A stretch of DNA of 64,000 nt from Erodium maritimum (GCA_963921825.1 OY997592.1:22013432-22077431); one strand, 5' to 3'; positions 34,049 through 44,534 are shown, counted from the stretch's first letter. Notes: generated by a model from the letters alone, not told the origin. Program-made: numbers and translations.

Positions 34049-35439
34049 ATGAAGTTCCTCTCTTGGAACTTGAGAGGAGCTACTTCTGTTCAGAAACAAA
34101 AGGCTTTAAGAGGTGTGATTCTGAAGCAAAAACCAGGTTTTATACTGCTACAAGAAACAAAGTTACAACAACTTCCTGCTTACTTTCAAAGATCTATTGA
34201 AATTTCTGGGGCTTGGGAGGGGGTAGTCATTGATTCTATATGACTCTTAGGGGGGATCTGCACTTGCTGGAACACTGATCTTTTTAAGCTGCAGAACATC
34301 AAACCTATTCAACATGCATTGCTTTGGACTGGCTACTCAGAGGAATGGAAGATCTCTTTGTCTATCATTAATGTCTATGCTCCTTGCAATGCAAAGGATA
34401 GAAGATCACTGTGGACTAATCTTTTTGGGGAAATCTCACTGTTAGGGCCTTTCTATATATGTGCAGGTGATTTTAATGCTATTTTGCAGCAATCTGAATA
34501 ATCTGGCAGCTCTCAATCCTTGTCTTCTATCAGGAGTTTCAACAGATTCATCAATGAGGCCCCTTTGATTGATATCCCTCTGGTAGGTGGAAAGTACACT
34601 TGGTTTGGGACAAATTCAATTGCCTCTAGACTGGACAGGTTCTTACTTGCACCCCAAGTATTGAACAATTTTCAAAATTTATCCCAAAGTTGTATTGCCA
34701 GATCCATCTCTGATCATAAACATGTGGTGTTAGCTGATCCTTTCATTGATTGGGGCCCCAGACCTTTTAAATTTTTGAATGTTTGGTTGGACCATCCTTT
34801 ATTCTTAACTGATGTTGCTAAGTTTTGGAGTGAATTGAATGAGGTGGGTGAGCCCCATGTGGTAATCTGGTTGAAGTTGAAGAAGTTAAAGTTCTTTCTC
34901 AAGTAGTGGAATGTAGAAGTATTTGGGCATTTGGAGACATCCATAGACCTGCTACAAGGCAAGATAAATGAGTTGGATGGAATTGTGGAGTCCAGGGAGC
35001 TCACTGAAGTAGAGAGAGCATTGATATCTCAATGCAGTGCTATTTTAATCCAGAAACTTAAAACCTTGGCAAAGGTTTGGTGCCAGAAATCTAGATTGAA
35101 ATGGATTAAAGAGGGGGAGAGAAACTCAAAATACTATCATTTGTGGGCAAAGTTTTCTGCTGCTAATAAGAGGATAAGTCAGATTGTTGAGGGTGGCCAA
35201 TCTTTTTCCTCTCCTACTGATAGTAAAGCAGCTACTGCTTCTCACTTTGGCACCAGGTTTCAAAAGGTCAATTCAGTGTTTTTAGATGTTTCTCACCTAC
35301 CTTTCAATTGTATATCACAAACCAAGGCAGTGTTTTTGGAAAGACCTTTCTCTATAGAAGAAATTCATTTTGCAGTAATGGATTGTGATGGGGACAATGC
35401 TACAGATCCTGATAGGTACACACTCAAGTTCTTTCAAAA
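34049..35439 (+). pseudogene. LINE ORF2 N-terminus: AP-type endonuclease and start of RT
   Basis: This starts 7 bp after the ORF1 stop in a different phase. The endonuclease motifs are in order: MKFLSWNLRGATS, LLQETKLQ (catalytic Glu), INVYAPC, GDFNAIL, GGKYTWFG and SDHKHV (catalytic His region). Linker follows (WIKEGERNSKYYHLWAKFSA), then the first RT residues up to LKFFQK at 35439. One reading phase runs throughout with only three stops (34241, 34499 and 34904). The nicking enzyme primes target-site reverse transcription. The ORF ends at the target duplication because the segment is inverted; its continuation is on the minus strand from 31264. Confidence 0.9.
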
Positions 35440-35450
35440 ACGAGACTCCC
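35440..35450. repeat. right target-site duplication of the LINE
   Basis: ACGAGACTCCC, identical to 19533-19543. The 125 bp from 35451 to 35575 is unassigned, probably original host sequence. Confidence 0.9.
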
Positions 35451-35575
35451 TAAATTTGATCACTCCATAAAATTCTATCTAAAATAGGACGGTAAGGGAA
35501 TTGAAACGATGCTCAGGCTATCAGGCCGAGTTCGACTTAATAAAAATTAATGAAACTTGTCTCCAAGTCAATTCG

Positions 35576-36398
35576 TGTTGGAAAACTTGGCTTTAAAAGC
35601 CTTGGCTGTGTTTGGGAGAAGTCCCACATCGACAACACACCATGGTGTGGGTGTGTTCATAAAGGCTGCTCTTCATGTCCTTTTCAACATGAAGCAGTTG
35701 GGCCTATGCTGGTTGGGCCGCAACGGGCCTCGCGCGCACCGCCGCCATCGTCCGTCTGGGACGGGCTCGGGTTCCGGTGGAGCCCCTGCGGGGCGGGCTA
35801 AAACAGGAAAAAGTATTATTTTTTGGAACAATTCCTTTTTTGTTTTTTCTTTTAAAGACTTTTTCAAAACTATTTGAACGAGTCCAGTCGTGTTGTTGAG
35901 TGGGTCGACTGACTCCGATTTTCAGTGGGTCAACAAGCACGTTCAACAAATTTAATTCAAAAAATCTTTTGTGCTTTTACCTCTTTACCCCTACGTTTTT
36001 GATCTATAAATACCAGGCTCTGGAATTCCTTTTCTACTACGTTTTTACACTGATTATCAGAGCCAAATTGCTACTCAAGTTACTCTCCCAAATTCGATTT
36101 CAAAACCCGCTGTTCTGGTTACCATCCTGCTGTTTCCACATCCAGTAGAGCGAGTGGGCGCGCTGCTGGGTAGAGCTGAGAGATCCTTAGGGGAGCAACC
36201 GCTGCTGCTCGCCACCTCGGGCACGCCAGACTTTTTTCTTCAAAGTCAGTGGACCTCCGTGCCACGCCTCAGCTATTCCTCATCGTTCTGCACTTCAATC
36301 CGGTTGGTCGTTCCAGTTTGTTTTTCGATTGCCTGCTTTTATTGTTCTGCGTTTTGTTCTGGAATTCATTTCCCAGTTTGCGAAATTTCATTCCAATA
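35576..36398 (+). repeat. 5' LTR of copia A
   Basis: 823 bp. It contains AGTCCCACATCGA near the start, common in plant LTRs, and TTATCAGAGCC at about 36055, a primer-site-like string inside the LTR. The 58 bp after the LTR has no match to the usual initiator-Met tRNA primer site. Confidence 0.9.
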
Positions 36399-36456
36399 AT
36401 TTTGAAGCAAAAAGATTAAATAGAAATTAAATCTGGTTTATAGTTTCTATAATCTA

Positions 36457-37519
36457 GGGTTATTTACGATAAGGTACCCTAATGTTTCGTCCACGAACGA
36501 TAAGGTACCCTAATGAATTTTTTGTCCGATAAGGTACCCTAATGATTCGTCCACGAACGATTTGGTTTAATGCTGTTAAAAAACTAACAGAATTATGTAG
36601 AATGACTATTTTGCCCTTTGAAATTTCAGTTGACTTTTGACTTAAGAGTGAAATGACCATTATACCCTCAGTTATTATTTTTCCTTAATTTATATTTTCT
36701 AATTAATTTTAATTTTCAAAATAAAATAAATAAATTATATATTTTTTTAAAACTGAATTTGTTTTTTTCTTTTCAAAAATCAGTTTTTATTTTAAAAAAA
36801 ATCAGATTTTTATATTTTAAAATAGATTTTCTATTTAATTAGTTTTATTTTTTTTCATAATTAGTTTTTTTTATATATAAATAATTTTTTATTAAAAACA
36901 GTTTCATATATAAAAAAATCATTTTTATTTTTTTTAAAAATTAATTTTATTAAAAAAAAATCGCAGAGCTTCATCTTCTCCGGCCACCCCACCTCCTCCG
37001 CCATCGTCGTCCCCGGCCACCCCACCTGCACCGCCTCTTCCTCCCTCTTCCAGCTCCTCCCCCTCACCAGATCTGAATAAAAAAAAATCGCAGAGCTTCA
37101 TCCTCTCCGGCCACCGCACCAGCGTCGTCTCCGGTGGGGAGGCCGGAGACGACGAAGCTCTGCGACTTTTTTTTTAATAAAATTAATTTTTTTAAAAAAT
37201 AAAATGATTTTTTTAATTTTTTGTATTTCTTAATATTTTTAAATATTTTTATTATTATTTGAAATAATTTAATTTTTAAATTTAAAAAATTTAAATTTAT
37301 AAGCTTAAAATAAGAAAGGGTAAAATCGTCATTTCACACCCCACTTAACTGCAAATGTCTAATTTAGAGGAATATTCCGTTAGTTTTTAACGGAATATGC
37401 CAATTTTAAACCAAATCGTTCGTGGACGAATCATTAAGGTACCTTATCGGACACAAAATTCATTAGGGTACCTTATCGTTCGTGGACGAAACATTAGGGT
37501 ACCTTATCGTAAATAACCC
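36457..37519. mobile_element. foldback Mutator-like element (MULE-type) in copia A leader
   Basis: The two ends are inverted copies starting GGGTTATTTACGATAAGG. The inverted similarity continues for hundreds of bases, so the 1063-bp element would fold into one long hairpin. Within each arm a module GATAAGGTACC...TTCGTCCACGAACGAT is repeated. Flanking 9-mers TATAATCTA (36448-36456) and TATAATTTA (37520-37528) match at 8 of 9. A 9-bp duplication is the mark of Mutator-type transposition. The arms are extremely AT-rich; the centre (about 36960-37170) is a GC-rich segment whose edges (ATCGCAGAGCTTCATC, or its complement) occur twice directly and once inverted. No transposase is present. Confidence 0.85.
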
Positions 37520-37542
37520 TATAATTTAGTGAACTGTGTGTT

Positions 37543-38650
37543 ATGACGAACGTGAACATCATGAACTCTAATATGCATGTTAATCTGAATTCCGCTTCTG
37601 CTGTTGCTGCTCGTAATTTTCCCCGTGTTGAGCCACTCGACTGTACCAATTACCGTCGATGGTCTCAAAAACTTATGATATTTTTTGAACAAAACGAAAT
37701 TGATTATGTGTTGCTTGAGGACCCCCCCCGTGCCTGTTAATGTTAGTGGTGAATCTACCCCCTTAGTTGCCTCAATTGCTAGGGACAATGAGGCCAAACG
37801 TATGAAGTATGCTAAGGATAATAAGGTTGCCCGTTGCCAACTCTTGGACTCTATGTCCAATACCCTGTTCGATCTGCTTGCTGGCCACAAGTCTGCCAAA
37901 TTTATTTCGACACCGGGAACAAGAAGCTTGGAGAAGAAGTACGGGGCTGAAGACACCGGGAACAAGAAGTATGTCGTAAGCCAGTGGCTTGCGTTACAGA
38001 TGGTTGACAACCGGTCGATCATGGACAAAGTCCACGTTTATAAGGACCCGTCTGCCGCCATCGTCAACGAAGGGATGGACATGAACGAGGTATTCCTCGC
38101 TCATGTGCTGCTAGAGAAGTTTCCACCGTCGTGGAAGGACTACCGATGCCACCTGAAGCACATAGAGAAGGATATGACGCTTCAAGATCTCATACGCCAC
38201 ATAAAGATTGAGGAAGCGAACCGCCTGAAGGATGCTCTGAGTGTCATCCCACCTTTGCCGCCTCCGTCGGTGAAGGCCAACATTTTGGAGTCTAGTGGGC
38301 CGTCTCGTCAGTCAAGGTTCAAACCGAAGCCAAAGCCCAAGGAAGCTCCCAAGCGAGGACCTCCCAACAACCGCAACAAATTTGTGAAGCCTTCATCTGC
38401 TATCAACAAATCGAGGCAGAACATGCTGTGCTATGTCTGCGGTCAAGTTGGACACAAGGCCTACCAATGCATGAACCTTCAAGATCACAAGAAGAATGGT
38501 GCAAGGGCCTACATTCTTGAAGATGACGACATAGTAGCTGTTGTAGTTGCTGAGGCTATGCTGGTTCACAACACCGTTGACTGGGTGTTGAAATCCGCAT
38601 GCACACGCCATCTCTGCAACTCAAGGGAGCTCTTCTATGAGTTTGAACCA
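37543..38650 (+). pseudogene. copia A gag and protease start, frameshifted
   Basis: The frame 37543-37740 opens MTNVNIMNSNMHVNL and includes LDCTNYRRWSQKLMIFFEQN. It shifts within a run of eight C residues (about 37723-37730), and Gag continues in the frame 37685-39166 through SMSNTLFDLLAGHKSA and FPPSWKDYRCHLKH to the zinc knuckle CYVCGQVGHKAYQC at about 38429. The protease active site region reads DWVLKSACTRHLC, so the DTG or DSG triad is lost. The duplicated 'gaagacaccgggaacaagaa'-like stretch (37910-37970) may be a small local duplication. Gag would package element RNA. Confidence 0.85.
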
Positions 38651-38959
38651 ACTGCACCTGGTGAAGTGGTTCATATGGGAAACGACTCTACTGCAGTGAT
38701 ATCTGGAAGCGGGAAGATCATGCTGAAGCTGACATCTGGGAAGACGCTCGTACTCAGTAATGCCCTTTGTGTCCCTACTCTGCGACACAACCTTGTCTTA
38801 GGATCGCTGCTGATGAAGGCTGGCTTGAAGACCGTCATAGAGAATGACACTGTGGTTTTCTCCAAGAATGAAGATTTTGTAGGGAAGGGGTATTATTGTG
38901 GGGGTCTCTTTCTTTTCAATGTCGATCATGTAATCCTGAGCAATAATAAAATTTCTGCT

Positions 38960-39942
38960 TCCGCTTATATTGCTGAGTCTCTTGATCTTTGGCATGATAG
39001 ATTAGGACATGTGAATGTTGCTTCAATTAAAAAACTAAGAGACATGTCTATTATACCATCGTTATCTACTTCTGAACTCTCGAAATGTGAAGTTTGCGTA
39101 GAGGAAAAATTCGCTAAAACACCTTGCACATCAGCACAACAAGGCACACGAACCTACTTGAATTAATCCACACCGATCTTGCGGATTTCAAGAACTCGAG
39201 AAGCAAGGGAGGCAAACATTATTATGTTACCTTCATCGACGATTGCTCTAGGTTCGCGAGAGTTTATCTTCTTACTACGAAGGATGAAGCTGAAGAGATG
39301 TTCATCAAGTATAAGAATGAGGTAGAAAACCAACTCGAGAGGAAGATCAAGAGAGTGAGATCCGATAGAGGATGATAGTATGGCTCAAACTTATTAAAAG
39401 ACGTTAGTGAATCAAATGGTATCATCCATGAAACCAGTGCACCATACATGCCTCAACATGATGGAGTAGCTGAACATAAGAACCGAACGCTCAAGAACAT
39501 GATGAATGCAATGCTTCTTAGTTCAGGCCTTCCTGATGAAATGTGGGTAGAAGCCGTCTTATCTGCTTGTCACATACTTAACCGTGTGCCGCACAAGAAC
39601 CTTGATAATACTCCCTACGAGTTGTTGAAGGGCTACGCTCCTAACCTAAGGTTTCTCAGAGTGTGGGGGTGTTTGGTGAAGGTAGGCTTAAGTAAACCCA
39701 AGAGAACCACTATCGAATCTAAGACCAATGATTGTGTGTTCATAGGATACGCTCAGACCAGCGCGGTGTATTGCTTCATGTCTCTAGGTGACCGCTCAAT
39801 TTCTGAGGCTAGAGATGCTGAGTTCTTCGAACACATATTTCCAATGAAGAGGAACATCGTTGTTGTTCCGGTTGAACCCACTATCCCCTTTCCATCGCTT
39901 CATGATAGGTGGGTTGCCGAAAGCTCTACTTCATGTGGTTAA
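38960..39942 (+). pseudogene. copia A integrase, broken
   Basis: LWHDRLGHVNVASIKKL and CEVCVEEKFAKTPC form the zinc-binding pre-integrase domain. A frameshift near 39140 leads into ELIHTDLADFKN and YYVTFIDDCSRFARVYL of the catalytic core. After VRSDRG two stop codons in a row (39373-39378) interrupt it. The core resumes as MPQHDGVAEHKNRTLKNM, which carries the catalytic Glu region, and NRVPHKNLDNTPYELLKG, ending at 39942. The motif order is complete but the protein cannot be made in one piece. Confidence 0.9.
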
Positions 39943-40099
39943 GCTGAGGGACCAAGGAGAAGTAAGTGACCCAGGATTGAGAAGAAATTCGGAGAAGACT
40001 ACGTCACCTCCTTTCTAGCCGAAGTTGGTCCTGAAGGTGTTGTTTCAGACGAGTTTGTTTCAACATTCCTGTTAGAAGAAGATCCAAATACCTATGGCG

Positions 40100-41645
40100 A
40101 GGCTTTGAGATCTGTTGTTGCTAACCTCTAGAAAGAGGCCATCCAGGCTGAACTTGATTCTATTGTATCAAATCAGATTTGGGATCTAGTAGACTTACCT
40201 AAAGGTTCCAAAACCATTAGTAGTAAGTGGATCTTCCAGAGAAAGCTGAGACCCGATGGTACAATAGAGAGGTTCAAGGCGAGACTCGTGGTTAGAGGTT
40301 TTACACAACGAAAAGACCTCGATTACTTCGACACGTATTCTCCTGTGACCAAGATTGCAACGATAAGATCTCTAGTCGCTTTAGCAGCCATTCACGACTT
40401 GATAATTCATCAGATGGATGTCAAGACTGCCTTCCTGAATGGTGATCTAAAGGAAGAGATCTATATGTCTCAACCCGAGGGGTTTGTGATCGCTGGTCAA
40501 GAGAACAAGGTGTGTAACTGAAGAAGTCTTTGTATGGTCTGAAACAAGCACCTAAACAATGGTATGAGAAGTTCAATCGAACTCTGGTGACTGATGGATA
40601 CGAGGTGAACAACTCCGATTCCTGCGTGTACTCGAAGATGACGGAATCGGGTTGTGTGATTATTTGTCTTTATGTCGATTACATGTTGATTCTTGGTGAT
40701 AATATCGATGCAATGAACGTTACCAAGAACTTCTTGTCATCACATTTTGAGATGAAGGACTTACGAGAAGCTGATGTCATTTTAGGTGTTAAGATTATGA
40801 GACACACCAATGGCATCTCCTTGAGTCAATCTCACTACGTTGAGAAAGTGTTGAAGAAATTCAATCACTTTGACGTCATACCTGCTAAGACTCCCTATGA
40901 TGCGAACGTACACTCAATAAAGAACTTGGGTGATAGTGTTTTACAAGTTGAGTACACCAAGATCATAGGAAGTGTGATGTTCCTCATGAACTGCATTCGA
41001 CCAGACATTGCTTACACAGTAAGCAAGTTAAGTCGGTACACACATAACCCAAGCCCCGAGCATTGGAACGCTCTAATTCGATTGTTGAAGAACCTGAAAG
41101 GAACTGTGAGTTGGTCCCTGCATTATAGTACCTTTCCTACGGCTTTGGGAGGATACTGCGATGCAAACTGGGTTTCAGGTAATGATGAGATCAACTCGAC
41201 GAGTGGTTATGTGTTCACTTTAGGTGGAGGTGCTATATCGTGGAAGTCTTTGAAGCAGACTTGTATAGCCCGTTCTACCATGGAGTCTGAGTTCATTGCC
41301 CTTGAGTTGGTTGGACAAGAGGCAGACTGGTTGAGGAACCTGTTAGTAGAGGTGCCTGTTTAGGGAAGGCAAGATGTGCTTGTGTCACTACACTGTGATT
41401 CGCAAGCGGCTATTTGTGTTACGAAGAATGATGTGTTCAATGGTAAGAAGAGACACATTCGTATCAGGCACGGTGTTGTGAGACAACTTCTGAAAGATGG
41501 AGTGATTTCTTTGGAATTTGTTAGATCCGAAAGGAATCTGACTGATACCTTTACCAAGGGTCAACCAAGGAGAACTCTCCTAGATATGCCGTTGGGGATG
41601 GGGCTTAGGCCCATAGGTCAAGAAAGTATGGATGACACGTGTTAG
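40100..41645 (+). pseudogene. copia A reverse transcriptase and RNase H, broken
   Basis: ISSKWIFQRKLRPDGTIERF, RLVVRGFTQRKDLDYFDTYS and MDVKTAFLNGDLKEEIYMSQ are present. A 1-base frameshift after NKVCN (40520) is followed by [19 protein letters not shown]. The catalytic motif reads [12 protein letters not shown], with Y for the second Asp of YVDD. Connection and RNase H follow ([40 protein letters not shown], and after another shift LHCDSQAAICVTKN and RHIRIRHGVVRQ), closing with LTDTFTKGQPRRTL. The enzyme is inactive because of the frameshifts and the altered catalytic motif. Confidence 0.9.
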
Positions 41646-42301
41646 TGGTCATATGTAGTCGTACTTGTCTTGATGCACCACATCTCCCATTCGTATGACA
41701 TTTGTAGTGCTTGATGATCTATAACCAGGTTTGGTGATGCTTTGAGACACACTTGATAATAATATATAACCAATGTTGGTGGTGCTTATGAGACGCACTT
41801 GATAGATTGTAATCCATAACCAGTTTTGGTGGTGCTATTGAGACGCTCTTGATGGATTCTGCTGACAGGATGGACTTTATGTCCTTAATAGCTCCAGACC
41901 CAATTGGGACAGTGCTTGTGAGAAGCACTTGATGAGCTACCTACATGTGTGTGATGGTGGGCCGCCATCTATGAAAGACTTGGGGCAAAGTCTTCCTAGA
42001 GCACTCATTAGAACCAAGGTATATGCAAGGCCTTTAATAGCGTTGTTGATAGTTTCGCGGATTCAGTGGGATATGAAGTATGGTATCTGTTGTGTGACGT
42101 ATCAACCGAAGCTAAGTAAGTTCAAGACTTTGTTCACTTACTTTAAGTAAGTTGTTATCACATTTCACTATGCATCAATTCAAAACAAAAGATATTGATG
42201 TTTAAGTACCGCACCTTCCAGTAACCAGAACTTTTGTGGAGTTTTTCTTCTATTTAAAATGTTTTTGTTTTTCGGCTTTTGTCGCTAAATTTATGGGGGA
42301 T

Positions 42302-43057
42302 TGTTGGAAAACTTGGCTTTAAAAGCCTTGGTTGTGTTTGGGAGAAGTCCCACATTGAAGCAACTAGGCCTAAGCTGGTTGGGTCGAACGGGCCTCACGA
42401 GCACCACCACAGCCGTCCGTCCGGGACGGGATCGGGTTCGGGTTCGGGTGGAGCCCCTACGGGGCGGGCTGAAACAGGAAAAAGTATTATTTTTTGGAAC
42501 AATTCCTTTTTGTTGAAGACTTTTTCAAAACTATTTGAACGAGTCCAGTCGTGTTGTTGAGTGGATCGACTGACTCCGATTTACAGTGGGTCAACACGCA
42601 CGTTCAATAGATTTAATTCAAAAAATCTTTTGTGCTTTTACCTCTTTACCCATACGTTTTTGTCTATAAAAATCAACCTCTGGCAATCCTTTTCTACTAC
42701 GCTTTTACACTGATTATCAGAGCCAAATTGCTCCTCAAGTTACTCTCCCAAATTCGATTTCAAAACCCGCCGTTCTGGTTACCGTCCTGCTGTTTCCACA
42801 TCCAGTAGAGCGAGTGGGCGCGCTGCTGGGTAGAGCTGAGAGATCCTTGGGGAGCAACCGCTGCTACTTGCCACCTCGGGCACGCCATACTTTTTTCTTC
42901 AAAGTCAGTGGACCTCTGTGCCACGCCTCAGCTATTCCTCATCGTTATGCACTTCAATCCGGTTGGTCGTTCCAGTTTATTTTTCGATTGCCTGCTTTTA
43001 TTGTTCTGCGTTTTGTTCTTCAATTCATTTCCCAGTTTGCGAAATTTCATTCCAACA
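42302..43057 (+). repeat. 3' LTR of copia A
   Basis: 756 bp. It starts TGTTGGAAAAC after a purine tract and ends CCAACA, directly before the ATTCG duplication. It has the same internal TTATCAGAGCC string as the 5' copy (about 42714). It lacks about 65 bp relative to the 5' LTR. Confidence 0.9.
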
Positions 43058-43104
43058 ATTCGTTGATTAACTTTTCTTATAAGTTAATGAAAGCAATATA
43101 TTCA

Positions 43105-44443
43105 AAAAACGCTCATCAAAGAGCTTGAATCTACTTTCAAGCTCGCTAATCAATGGGGATTGAAGAAGAGACTAGACCCTCTCTCTCTTTAGTGTGATAA
43201 CCCGTGATTGTGACAACCGTTAGTGGTTACCATAGTTGTCGGCAACATCCAACTCCACCTCTTTTTCTTCTCTTCCGCATCCTCCTTTCTTCCTTGTAGT
43301 CAACACCTCTCACCCTATATTTCCTCCCTGAGATCGATTCCGGCTGAAACTTCGGCTATCCCTTTTCGGTCGTCCACAGATCTACGGGTGTCACTCCCGT
43401 AGTGGAGGCCACGGGCCAGATCCGTTGAGTTCCTAACGAGTATTCGTCGCCTCTGCCCGAGCTCCCCCGCCTATCGTCGTTTGTCGCTGCTTCCCTACCT
43501 CCACTGCCCATCATTGGCTGGATAAGCCTCCTACCTCAACCTACCTCCATTATCCGGCCGGACCCGCCCGCCTCCACTATCCCCCGACCAGATTCGTCCT
43601 CTTCCGGACATTTCAGTTCCCACCGCATCGCCCTCACGTGCTCCACCCCGGACCCTCCTCCAGTCGCTCCTCCCAACGATAATAATGGCCGACCGTCCTT
43701 TCCCCTTTCCGGTTGCCTTGTTTCTCGCCACCCCCATGCCCTCATCCATGCTAGCCCCACCTTGGACTTCCCCCGGATCTGCTGCTCACAGCGGCCAGAT
43801 TTGCCAGCCACAAACATACCCCCATCTGCTTTCATCTCCCTTTGACGAACACGACGGACCCGAAACAACGACGATCATACTTCTTCAGGCCGAACCTCTC
43901 TACCACGATTTTTCTTCGGCCCGACAATCAGATCTGCATCCTTTTTTTTTCGGAACACCACAGTGGAAGTCGTTCAGCTATGCTCCTACTTTTAGTGTTT
44001 ACCCGACCAGTTCTGTGCACCAGCCCCTAGCGGATCGGATCTGCACCAGTCGGCGTCATCCACCTCGCCCCGATCCCAAGAAAATATCTCAAAAGCCGGT
44101 CGCGAGTAGTCCTTGTTCATCGTTGTTGTTTATTTTATTTTATTTTATTTTGTTCTTGTTTTATCCTCCCAGCCAGAATTTCGGATATTCGGTAGGTGTG
44201 GCCGCGCCTCTAGTGGCTTGTCTGGCCGGGATTTTTTATCGGTGGATCTTTCCGGAGAACCGATAAGGAATACCGACCTGGTAGTATGTTTTTATCTAGG
44301 CACTGCGTCACCCGTCTCGTGAGCTATTCATCTCATTGGACGTCCCTCGAGGTCCCGAGAACGATCAGTTGATGCAACGCTTATACGATTTGGTTTGTAA
44401 GATTTGTTTATTTATTAATGAATCTTTATGTTAAAAAAATAAT
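43105..44443 (+). mobile_element. poly(A)-type retroposon with 19-bp target duplication, unclassified
   Basis: The 19-mers AATGAAAGCAATATATTCA (43086-43104) and AATGAAAGTAGTATATTCA (44444-44462) match at 17 of 19 positions. The enclosed 1339 bp ends in a short A-rich tail (GTTAAAAAAATAAT) preceded by 'tttattaatgaatcttta', resembling plant LINE 3' ends. This is the structure left by target-primed reverse transcription. The 5' half is pyrimidine-rich and GC-rich with no RT or endonuclease. It could be an internally deleted LINE, a LINE-dependent non-autonomous element or a retroposed transcript. The plus orientation is set by the tail. Confidence 0.7.
43685..44266 (+). CDS. hypothetical 193-aa ORF inside the retroposon
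   Basis: I do not recognise this frame. It is proline-, serine- and phenylalanine-rich, has no coiled coil, and has a hydrophobic stretch at about residues 147-160 over a TTTTATTTTATT tract (SSLLFILFYFILFLFY) and a second hydrophobic block near the C-terminus. The composition largely follows the underlying base bias. An overlapping minus-strand frame at 43536-43868 is equally open. It may be an untranslated leader rather than a gene, so it is reported only because it fills a defined mobile unit. Confidence 0.2.
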   Translation: MADRPFPFPVALFLATPMPSSMLAPPWTSPGSAAHSGQICQPQTYPHLLSSPFDEHDGPETTTIILLQAEPLYHDFSSARQSDLHPFFFGTPQWKSFSYAPTFSVYPTSSVHQPLADRICTSRRHPPRPDPKKISQKPVASSPCSSLLFILFYFILFLFYPPSQNFGYSVGVAAPLVACLAGIFYRWIFPENR

Positions 44444-44534
44444 AATGAAAGTAGTATATTCAGTCATAAATTCCATAACTATTTGTCAAAATATTGTGTA
44501 TACTGAATAATTTTTTTTTGAAAAATGACCTGTT

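Larger units (their letters stand above)
19544..35439 (-). mobile_element. L1-type LINE with twin-priming 5' inversion, interrupted by copia B
   Basis: The element is bounded by the 11-bp duplication ACGAGACTCCC and ends in oligo(T) at 19544-19552, so its 3' end points left. From 31264 down to 19544 (minus copia B at 21349-29803) it reads on the minus strand: RT, connection domain, zf-RVT, 3' UTR. From 31266 to 35439 the 5' half reads on the plus strand: 5' UTR, ORF1, endonuclease, start of RT up to LKFFQK. The RT resumes at 31264 on the other strand only a few residues later. A 5' segment inverted with a small loss at the breakpoint, inside a single target duplication, is what twin-primed reverse transcription produces. 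Net length without copia B is about 7.4 kb, so the copy is near full length. Confidence 0.9.
35576..43057 (+). mobile_element. Ty1-copia retrotransposon (copia A), degenerate, with MULE insertion
   Basis: LTRs at 35576-36398 and 42302-43057 start TGTTGGAAAAC and end in CCAATA and CCAACA. The flanking pentamer ATTCG (35571-35575 and 43058-43062) is a perfect target duplication. Coding order is gag, protease, integrase, RT, RNase H, which is diagnostic of Ty1-copia. Frames are broken in several places. A purine tract (TTTATGGGGGAT) precedes the 3' LTR. The LTRs differ at many sites, and the 3' LTR lacks about 65 bp present in the 5' one (after AGTCCCACAT), so this copy is older than copia B. 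41646-42301 is non-coding, with four imperfect copies of a 'tggtggtgcttatgagacgc'-type string. Confidence 0.95.

Noticed and set aside
36861..37119. Gly/Glu-rich minus-strand frames as a small gene
   Set aside because: They lie in the centre of the foldback element and read through the repeated module. Capture of a gene fragment is possible but an intact gene is not supported.
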